NCBI GenBank assembly: GCA_964605715.1
Contig: CAZSDV010000024.1
Location: forward strand, 1 to 32,067
Origin: JAPUME01 sp964605715
GTDB taxonomy: Bacteria > Acidobacteriota > Terriglobia > UBA7540 > JAPUME01
Direction of reading: 5' to 3'
DNA length: 32,067 nt
The position numbers and the translations under genes were made by a program. The stretch's first letter is position 1; each line of letters opens with the position of its first letter. Below the pieces are notes generated by a model, which made no database searches, was not told the DNA's origin, and was given only the letters and a program-made list of their open reading frames with translations. Below, piece by piece: positions 15,145-22,198 of the stretch.

Positions 15145-18100
15145 ATGAAAAAAATTTCAAAGTTATATTGTCCTAAAAGAAAATTTCCGTGGACACCCAC
15201 TCTCTGTTTAGCAGGTGGAGTTCTCTCCCTTATGCTATTTGTTCAAATACCAACTTCCCAAGCAGAAGCAACTCCCTTCTGGAATCTTTTATCTTTCATT
15301 TCTCCCTCCCAAGACCTAGCGTCATCCCAAAGGATCCGTAACCTCGGAAAGGCATATTACGAACAAGGGAAATACGACGAAGCGGTAATTCAATTTGAAA
15401 AAATAACCACCTTGGACGGCTCTAAGGCTCAAGATCACTTTAATCTTGGTCTAGCTTTAATGCAAAACCAACAACTTAACGCCTCGCTAGGTGAACTAAA
15501 CACAGCGCATCAAATCTCACCAGACTTAACCGCCGCACTTTACAATCTCGGAATCATCCATAAACGACTACTTCGATACCCTGAGGCTGAAGCATTTCTT
15601 CAGAAAGTCATAGAAGTTGACCCAAATGATCCTGCTGCTTGGTTCAACTTAGGTAAAGTCCGGTTTGATCAACGGAAACTCCCAGAGGCACTTGAAGCTT
15701 ATAACCGTGTTGTCGCCATGGGGTTCGGAAAAGGACAGAATTTTTACGTTGCTTCCCTATTCCACACCTTTACAACCCTTATGCGCTTGAAACAGCAAGA
15801 AAAAGCCATGAAGCTTTTTAGTAAGCATCAGTCCGTCAAAGATAAGGTTCCCAGCATAGCGCTTCAGCTACCAGCTCTCGAAGGAGGAAGGTACGGTGCA
15901 ATTTTAGTTTCTCCACCAGAAATTGAATTTTTCTCGAAAAATAATAAGACAAAAACTCTTGTCTTCAATGATATCTCTGAGGAAATGAATTTTTCTCTTC
16001 CAAGGACGTCTGGACAACTAAACCCTCCCCTAGGAATTGAAATTTTAAATAACGACGAAGAATTTTCTTTATCGGCCAAGGACATTGGCCAACTGTGGTC
16101 ACCTTCCGCTGTTGTTAAGGATGTAAACTTCGACACCAATCCAGACTTACTCTTTGTAGACCCTACTGGGAGTATCCAGCTTTTCCAGAATAATGAGGGC
16201 GGTGGTTTTTCTGACATCACAGCAGATTCAAATATTGGAAATCTAGAAGGCGTCCTTTCAGCCACTTTTGCTGACTTTGATAATAGCGAACGGACAAGCC
16301 TCTTAGTTGTAGGAGTTAATGGTCTAAAGTTATTGCAGCGGGACGAAAATGGCAGATTCGCTAATATCACCCAGGAAGCTGGCCTGAGTACTCACTCCCA
16401 AGAGGTTATCACTTCCGGCGTCTTCTTTGATTCTGATAATGACGGGCTTTTAGATCTTTTTATTACTTCCTTCGCAGACCTAACCCAAGCCCCAAAAAAT
16501 AAAAAACTCCGATTTCCTCAAGATTTTCCTGGAGGATTAAACCATTTCTACCGCAACAATGGAGACGGGACCTTTACAGAGCAAACTGAACAGGCTGGAT
16601 TCTCTCTTAAAAGAAGACGAAATCGCAGTGTAACCATTAGTGATCTTAATAATGATTTTTATGTTGACCTCATAATTTCACGTGATGGCCTCCAGCCTGT
16701 CATCTTTCTCGGAAAAGGGGAATCCAAATTTATCAACTACATCTCCACAATTAGCAAGGAAGTGAATTTCCCTACAGCTCTGTCAACAACAACAGCTGAT
16801 TTTGACCACGATGGAAATCTAGACCTTCTTTTATGGACCGAAGAATCACCCAAAATATATCTTAACGACGGGTTTGGAAATTTTTCTCTCCAGCAAGACC
16901 CATTGGGATTATTTAATTCTAGGGGAAGTCAAGAAAGGGGGATTACTGCCGATGTAAACTTTGATGGTTCTAGCGATCTCATCATTACGGATTCGGATGG
17001 AACCAGAATTCTTATTAATGATTCGGGTCGTGGTTTTTATTCATCACCACATTATTTCCAAAACTCCAATGCTACCAGTCTTATCTCAATACTTAGCGCA
17101 GCTCCTTTCCGCAATTGGAGTCAGGTCAATTTAATAACGCTTAACAAGGAAGGGAAAGTTCAAATTTACGAAGCAGATGGACAATCAGGGCGGTGGTTGC
17201 ATATTGAGCTAACAGGATCAAAAAGCAATTTGCTTGGTGTTGGCGCAACGATTGAAGTGAAGGCAGGAAGCTTCTACCGAAAGATGCTGGTGACTGAGGG
17301 GCCGTTGCGAGTCTTCACCGGTAACCGTGATAGGTTGGACGTGGTGCGTTTGACTTGGCCAAATCTGATCATCCAAAATAGAATTGAAATTTCTTCTGGC
17401 CAATCGCTAAACATACGCGAATCTGAACGATTGGCAAGCTCTTGCCCATTCCTCTACGTATGGGACGGAAAGCAGTATATTTTTCTAACTGATGTACTGG
17501 GTACAGCCCCCTTAGGGGAATACCTTCCGGATGGGAGCACCATTACGCCAAATCCTGAGGAGTATGTTCGTATTCCTGGAAACATTATGCAGGAGCAAAA
17601 GGGTCAATATGTCCTCCAACTTACCAATGAACTTCGAGAAGTTGATTTTTTTGACCGAATACGGCTTTATGCAATTGACCATCCAGGAGAAAAAGATGTT
17701 TACGCAAATGAGCGATATTACTCCCCACCCTTCAGCTCCCCTACGCTGCATTCAGTGGATGTTAAATACCTTCCTGTTCTTGCACGTGACCACCACGGAC
17801 ACAGCTTGCTCAAGGAAATAACTTTTGTTGATGGATCCTATGCAGGAGATTTTACTCGACACCGCATTACCGGTATTGCCGAACCTCACACCCTCACTCT
17901 CAAGCCGGAAAAATCTACTCCCACCGTCGGGCTAAAGCTTTTCTTAACAGGCTGGGTATTGTGGGCTAATTCAGACGGCTCCCGAGCCTTGTCAGCTAAT
18001 AAAGAGGTTAAAATTGCACCTTTAGCCCTCCAGGTTAAAAATCAATCGGGTCAATGGGTAACTGTTATTGAAGACCTTGGACTACCCAGCGGAACCAACC

Positions 18101-18750
18101 GAACCATGGTGGTTGACTTGTCCGGAATATTCCTTTCTGAAAACCGTAGCATTCGGCTTACGACAAACCTCTGTGTTTATTGGGACCAAGTATTCTTTTC
18201 AAATGAAACGATGGGCGGACAAAAAATTATAAAGAGCGAGCTTCCAATCACCTCTGCAAACCTTCACTATCGTGGATTCTCAACACCAGTCAGTGACCCC
18301 CTGTATAGAAAACCGGATGATTTTATTTATAACCGTCTCCTTGCTAGGGCACCCTGGAATCCTCACATTGGCTTTTATACTCGATATGGTGACGTAAGAA
18401 AACTCTTAGACAGCGCCGATGACAAATCCATCGTAATGTCGGTTGGAGATGAGCTAACCGTAAAATTTAACTCGAGCAACCTTCCCATGCTGAAGCCGGG
18501 ATGGAAACGTGATTTTATTCTCCATGCACACGGTTGGGCAAAGCCTGGAGAACCGAATGCAGGGTTCGGAAAAACCGTTAATCCCATGCCCTTCCTCTCT
18601 ATGTCCAGTTATCCATACGGCTCGAATGAAACTCCTCCTACCCACAAGGATTACCAGGAATACCTAAAAACCTATCAAACTCGCTATTCAACACCCTTAA
18701 TTCCTCCATTGGCCCCCTATCGATCAAGGCCGTTGAAATATAACTTTTAA
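15145..18750 (+). CDS. Secreted TPR, VCBS/FG-GAP and UnbV repeat protein (CRTAC1-like) with long C-terminal domain
   Basis: A 1201-residue exported protein. Signal peptide: basic start, then a hydrophobic helix ending near SQAEA (about residue 42). TPR repeats span about 60-215, for example NLGKAYYEQGKYDEAVIQFE. VCBS/FG-GAP repeats span about 325-640, with calcium-loop-like motifs DSDNDGLLDL, DLNNDFYVDL, DFDHDGNLDL and DVNFDGSSDL, suggesting a propeller. An ASPIC/UnbV domain follows (about 683-757; WLHIELTGSKSNLLGVGA). The last 440 residues start at SCPFLYVWDGKQYIFLTDVL and match no domain I can name, though similar tails occur in acidobacterial CRTAC1-like proteins. The ATG at 15145 has AGGA six bases upstream; the one at 15139 abuts it. 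Function is unknown, with surface binding or scaffolding likely. No outer-membrane anchor is visible. Confidence 0.9.
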   Translation: MKKISKLYCPKRKFPWTPTLCLAGGVLSLMLFVQIPTSQAEATPFWNLLSFISPSQDLASSQRIRNLGKAYYEQGKYDEAVIQFEKITTLDGSKAQDHFNLGLALMQNQQLNASLGELNTAHQISPDLTAALYNLGIIHKRLLRYPEAEAFLQKVIEVDPNDPAAWFNLGKVRFDQRKLPEALEAYNRVVAMGFGKGQNFYVASLFHTFTTLMRLKQQEKAMKLFSKHQSVKDKVPSIALQLPALEGGRYGAILVSPPEIEFFSKNNKTKTLVFNDISEEMNFSLPRTSGQLNPPLGIEILNNDEEFSLSAKDIGQLWSPSAVVKDVNFDTNPDLLFVDPTGSIQLFQNNEGGGFSDITADSNIGNLEGVLSATFADFDNSERTSLLVVGVNGLKLLQRDENGRFANITQEAGLSTHSQEVITSGVFFDSDNDGLLDLFITSFADLTQAPKNKKLRFPQDFPGGLNHFYRNNGDGTFTEQTEQAGFSLKRRRNRSVTISDLNNDFYVDLIISRDGLQPVIFLGKGESKFINYISTISKEVNFPTALSTTTADFDHDGNLDLLLWTEESPKIYLNDGFGNFSLQQDPLGLFNSRGSQERGITADVNFDGSSDLIITDSDGTRILINDSGRGFYSSPHYFQNSNATSLISILSAAPFRNWSQVNLITLNKEGKVQIYEADGQSGRWLHIELTGSKSNLLGVGATIEVKAGSFYRKMLVTEGPLRVFTGNRDRLDVVRLTWPNLIIQNRIEISSGQSLNIRESERLASSCPFLYVWDGKQYIFLTDVLGTAPLGEYLPDGSTITPNPEEYVRIPGNIMQEQKGQYVLQLTNELREVDFFDRIRLYAIDHPGEKDVYANERYYSPPFSSPTLHSVDVKYLPVLARDHHGHSLLKEITFVDGSYAGDFTRHRITGIAEPHTLTLKPEKSTPTVGLKLFLTGWVLWANSDGSRALSANKEVKIAPLALQVKNQSGQWVTVIEDLGLPSGTNRTMVVDLSGIFLSENRSIRLTTNLCVYWDQVFFSNETMGGQKIIKSELPITSANLHYRGFSTPVSDPLYRKPDDFIYNRLLARAPWNPHIGFYTRYGDVRKLLDSADDKSIVMSVGDELTVKFNSSNLPMLKPGWKRDFILHAHGWAKPGEPNAGFGKTVNPMPFLSMSSYPYGSNETPPTHKDYQEYLKTYQTRYSTPLIPPLAPYRSRPLKYNF

Positions 18751-18844
18751 ATAAACTTTTTCTGTTAGTTCAAATAACATTACTTTTTATTCTAACAATA
18801 TCAATCATTCAATCTTTCCACATTGAAATTGGAAACAGACGGAA

Positions 18845-18873
18845 TTGACAGGAAACAGGAATTTTCGTATCTT
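18845..18873 (+). promoter_or_regulatory. Candidate sigma70 promoter P1 of the tig-clpP-clpX-lon operon
   Basis: A perfect TTGACA (18845-18850), 17-base spacer and TATCTT (four of six, 18868-18873). It would give a leader of about 120 bases before tig. I see no CIRCE element and no well-spaced sigma32 site, so heat induction cannot be claimed. Confidence 0.5.
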
Positions 18874-18956
18874 TTGATAGATAAATCAGGCATAGGAGAA
18901 AACAATAAACCACCAAGTAGCAAACTTATAACAATCCCCATGAAGGTTATGCTCAA

Positions 18957-18985
18957 TTGAAACCTCAAACTCATTTCAATTTAAA
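18957..18985 (+). promoter_or_regulatory. Candidate sigma70 promoter P2 close to tig
   Basis: TTGAAA (five of six, 18957-18962), 17-base spacer and TTTAAA (four of six, 18980-18985). The RNA would start about ten bases before the tig ATG, which lacks a ribosome-binding site, so a nearly leaderless message is possible. Confidence 0.35.
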
Positions 18986-19002
18986 ATCTTATTCAAAATT
19001 CC

Positions 19003-20268
19003 ATGAAATCTGAAACCTGTGAACGTGAAGTACAAATCGATGTACCTGTTGAAGACGTAAACCGTGAAACCGAATCGGTAACATCTGGGTACCAACGCGT
19101 GGCAAAGATCGCCGGATTCCGCCCTGGAAAAGCTCCTGCAGGGATTGTGCGTACTCGTTATTGGAAAGATATCCGTAGCGAAGTCCTTCAAAATATTTTG
19201 CCGCGTTATTTTTTTAAAGCCCTAAAAAAGAAAAACTATAAATCAGTCGGAGATCCTAAATTTGAGAACCTTACATTTGAAGAAAACAAGCCGATTACCT
19301 GTAAAGCAAAATTCGAAATCTTGCCTGAATTCAAGGTGGGGCAATACAAGGGACTTGAAGCAAAAGAAACTCTAGCATCTGTTACAAATAAAGAAATAGA
19401 CGCAGCGATAGGCCAACTTCGTGAAAAGATTGCAACGTTTGAGACTATTGAAGGAAGGTCCGCAAAAAATGGAGATTTTGTTGAGGCTGACCTGCGAACA
19501 ATCCCTAGCGAAAACACCTCAAAAGGGTCAAGCAACCGGCGCGCACTCATCGAATTAGGAGGAAAGGATACCCCTAAAGAATTTAGTGACAATCTTCATG
19601 GCGCCTCAGCAGGAATTACTAAGGAATTTAGCGTCAAACAAAATATTTCTGAACCCCAAGGATCCCAAAAAACATTAAAATATCAAGTAGTGGTTCATTC
19701 GATTAAAAAAAAGAATTTACCTTCAATTGATGATGAACTAGCAAAATCTGTTAGTAAATTGGATACACTGAAACAATTAAGATCCCAACTTAAAAAAGAT
19801 CTTAAAGGTATGAAAATGCAAGAAGTCAAACAAAAGACCATCCAGGAACTACTAAGTAAAATAGTTGACTCTCAGTCCTTCTGTGTTCCCGAAGTATTAG
19901 TGGAGGGCGAACTCAATCGCAAATTACAACAAACAGCCATGGAGCTCATGACTCAAGGAATAGATCCACGTACGGCCAAGATTAATTGGAATAAATATCG
20001 GGACCAATGGAGAGAGGCAGCTAAAAAACAAGTTCGCACACAGTTAATATTGGAAAAAATTGCTGACACGGAAAACATTGAAATTAGCGAAGAAGAATTA
20101 GACGCAAAATTAACCCAGATAGCTGAGCATCAAGGAGAAACTCCAGCAGCACTTAAATCTCGCTTGACAGAGGAAAGGGGCCTAGATAAGCTGAGATTCA
20201 CTTGTCGTCAGGATAAGGTGATTGATTTAGTTTACCGCAGCGCCAAACTTGAAGTTGACGGAAAGTAG
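19003..20268 (+). CDS. tig: Trigger factor
   Basis: Ribosome-associated chaperone that meets nascent chains at the exit tunnel. 421 residues, slightly shorter than E. coli trigger factor (432). The N-terminal ribosome-binding domain holds the signature GFRPGKAP (about residues 44-51). The middle prolyl-isomerase domain (about 150-235) is degenerate: NGDFVEADL begins it and HGASAGITKEFSV and KYQVVVHSIKKK end it, but the usual central aromatic-rich strands are poorly preserved. The C-terminal arms are helical and charged. It heads the operon with clpP 59 bases downstream. No clear ribosome-binding site precedes the ATG; the start matches the usual N-terminus of the family closely. Confidence 0.93.
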   Translation: MKSETCEREVQIDVPVEDVNRETESVTSGYQRVAKIAGFRPGKAPAGIVRTRYWKDIRSEVLQNILPRYFFKALKKKNYKSVGDPKFENLTFEENKPITCKAKFEILPEFKVGQYKGLEAKETLASVTNKEIDAAIGQLREKIATFETIEGRSAKNGDFVEADLRTIPSENTSKGSSNRRALIELGGKDTPKEFSDNLHGASAGITKEFSVKQNISEPQGSQKTLKYQVVVHSIKKKNLPSIDDELAKSVSKLDTLKQLRSQLKKDLKGMKMQEVKQKTIQELLSKIVDSQSFCVPEVLVEGELNRKLQQTAMELMTQGIDPRTAKINWNKYRDQWREAAKKQVRTQLILEKIADTENIEISEEELDAKLTQIAEHQGETPAALKSRLTEERGLDKLRFTCRQDKVIDLVYRSAKLEVDGK

Positions 20269-20295
20269 CGCCAGGTAATTCGAACCCGAAGAGAC

Positions 20296-20315
20296 AGCTC
20301 CCAGAAACAGGAGTT
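20296..20315 (+). promoter_or_regulatory. Small hairpin covering the clpP ribosome-binding site
   Basis: AGCTCC (20296-20301) can pair with GGAGTT (20310-20315) across an eight-base loop, followed by TTTAAA. The AGGAG inside is the only ribosome-binding-like site before clpP, but lies 14 bases from the ATG. The stem is short with one G-U pair; it may tune clpP translation or mean nothing. Confidence 0.25.
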
Positions 20316-20327
20316 TTTAAATAACTT

Positions 20328-20915
20328 ATGACACTAGTTCCAATGGTTGTCGAACAAACGAATCGTGGTGAGCGTGCTTACGATATATTCTCCCGTCTTT
20401 TACGGGAAAATATAGTTTTTCTTGGAACTCCGATAGACGATGCCGTGGCTAATCTTGTCACGGCACAGCTGCTTTTTCTCGAGGCTGAGGACCCTCAAAA
20501 AGATATATCTCTCTACATTAATTCACCAGGAGGTAGCGTTAGTGCTGGGATGGCGGTCTACGACACCATGCAATTTATTCGACCTTCGGTGGCAACCATT
20601 TGCATTGGACAAGCTGCAAGCATTGCTGCTGTCTTGCTCTCTGCCGGAACCCCTGGAAAGCGCTTTGTCCTTCCAAATGCACGCGTACTTATCCACCAAC
20701 CCTCTGTTGGTGGACTTTCTGGACAGGCAACAGACATTGATATCCATGCAAAGGAGATTCTCCGAATCCGATCTCACTTGAATCAAATTCTCGCTAAACA
20801 CACCAAACAGAAATTAGAAAAAATTGAACAAGATGTTGAGCGCGACTACTGGATGGGACCGGAACAAGCAAAAGATTATGGTATTGTTGATGAAATCATT
20901 ACCAAACACCAATAG
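20328..20915 (+). CDS. clpP: ATP-dependent Clp protease proteolytic subunit
   Basis: Self-compartmentalising serine protease subunit (195 residues) that forms the tetradecameric chamber fed by ClpX. The catalytic triad is visible: S98 in GQAASIAAVLLSAG, H123 in VLIHQPSVGG and D173 in ERDYWMGPEQA. The S98 motif reads ASIAA rather than the common ASMGA, a mild substitution near the active site. YINSPGGSVSAGMAVYD is the conserved oxyanion and handle region. The N-terminus MTLVPMVVEQTNRGERAYDI is typical. clpX follows after 15 bases, so the pair is probably translated from one message starting at tig. Confidence 0.98.
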   Translation: MTLVPMVVEQTNRGERAYDIFSRLLRENIVFLGTPIDDAVANLVTAQLLFLEAEDPQKDISLYINSPGGSVSAGMAVYDTMQFIRPSVATICIGQAASIAAVLLSAGTPGKRFVLPNARVLIHQPSVGGLSGQATDIDIHAKEILRIRSHLNQILAKHTKQKLEKIEQDVERDYWMGPEQAKDYGIVDEIITKHQ

Positions 20916-20930
20916 GGAACGGGAATTACA

Positions 20931-22187
20931 TTGAAGCCTCTTGCACCAGAAGAATTGCGTCGGTGTTCATTTTGCAATAAACCACAAGATTCCGTCGCCA
21001 AATTAATTGCCTCTCCAGGTGAGCTTCCTAAGGTTTACATCTGTGATGATTGTATTTTGACTTGCAATGGGATATTGAATGAAGAGCAGACTGAGAAGTC
21101 CATTAATAAACAATCAAAATTAGCTCTTCCAGAGGAAATAAAAGAATTCCTCGACCAATACGTAATTGGACAACCAAAGACCAAAAAAAAGCTAGCCGTT
21201 GCCGTCTACAACCATTATAAGCGTGTTCAGCTTGGACAAACTCGAACTGACGTAGAATTGACAAAAAGCAATATAATGCTGATCGGGCCAACTGGAACGG
21301 GCAAAACCCTTCTTGCACAAACCCTAGCCAAGCTCCTTGATGTGCCTTTTGCTATAGTTGACGCAACTACATTGACCGAAGCAGGGTATGTCGGTGAAGA
21401 TGTCGAAAATATAATTCTAAAGCTCCTCCAAAATGCCTCTGGAAATGTTCAGCGCGCCCAGCAAGGGATAATTTATATCGATGAAATTGATAAAATTTCA
21501 CGAAAAGATGATAATCCTTCCATCACCAGAGACGTATCCGGCGAAGGAGTCCAACAGGCCCTGCTTAAAATCTTAGAAGGCACCATAGCTAACGTTCCGC
21601 CTCAGGGAGGGCGCAAGCACCCACATCAAGAATTTACTAAGGTTAACACGACAAACATTCTGTTTATTTGCGGAGGGGCTTTCATAGGATTAGAAAAAAT
21701 AATTGAGCGACGCCTAGGTCATCGTGCCATGGGCTTTCATAGTGAAGGCAAGGAGGTGACCTTTAATCCGCGTGAACGAAACATAGATTTACTTGAGCAG
21801 GTCCAGCCAACGGACTTAACGCGGTACGGTCTAATTCCAGAGTTTATTGGGCGTCTTCCAGTCGTAGGGGTTTTAAATGACCTTGATCGTCAAGCTTTAA
21901 TAAAAATTATGACCGAACCAAAAAATGCCCTAGTACGACAGTATCAACGGCTCTTTGATTACGAAAACGTTAAGCTCGATTTTTCTCATGAGGCCATGGA
22001 ATCAATTGCCGATTTAGCTATGAAGCGGAAAGTGGGGGCACGTGGGTTGCGCATGATTCTCGAAGATCTTATGCTAGATTTAATGTACCATCTACCTACT
22101 AAACGGCAGATTCGAAGCTTCAAGATAACTCAGGAGATGGTCGAAAGAGGGGAAATTCCCCACTCATTTCTACAGAAGGCGGGTTAA
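20931..22187 (+). CDS. clpX: ATP-dependent Clp protease ATP-binding subunit ClpX
   Basis: AAA+ unfoldase that recognises substrates and threads them into ClpP. 418 residues. The N-terminal zinc-binding domain has C12, C15, C38 and C41. Walker A is GPTGTGKT and Walker B IIYIDEIDKISRK; the pore-1 loop is GYVGED and the RKH loop GGRKHPHQEF. The ClpP-binding loop reads RAMGFHSE, MGF in place of the classical IGF. Arginine-finger and sensor regions near IPEFIGRLPV and GARGLRMILE are conserved. Translation starts at TTG 20931, six to seven bases after CGGGA. It lies 15 bases after clpP and 11 before lon. Confidence 0.98.
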   Translation: MKPLAPEELRRCSFCNKPQDSVAKLIASPGELPKVYICDDCILTCNGILNEEQTEKSINKQSKLALPEEIKEFLDQYVIGQPKTKKKLAVAVYNHYKRVQLGQTRTDVELTKSNIMLIGPTGTGKTLLAQTLAKLLDVPFAIVDATTLTEAGYVGEDVENIILKLLQNASGNVQRAQQGIIYIDEIDKISRKDDNPSITRDVSGEGVQQALLKILEGTIANVPPQGGRKHPHQEFTKVNTTNILFICGGAFIGLEKIIERRLGHRAMGFHSEGKEVTFNPRERNIDLLEQVQPTDLTRYGLIPEFIGRLPVVGVLNDLDRQALIKIMTEPKNALVRQYQRLFDYENVKLDFSHEAMESIADLAMKRKVGARGLRMILEDLMLDLMYHLPTKRQIRSFKITQEMVERGEIPHSFLQKAG

Positions 22188-22198
22188 TCAAAGACAAT

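Noticed and set aside
15864..16370. Minus-strand frame of 168 codons inside the TPR/VCBS gene
   Set aside because: Antisense to clear VCBS repeats; serine/proline-rich composition is typical of a shadow frame.
18935..18946. CCCCATGA before tig as a sigma32 -10 element
   Set aside because: No TTGAAA-type -35 lies at proper distance upstream, and no CIRCE inverted repeat was found.
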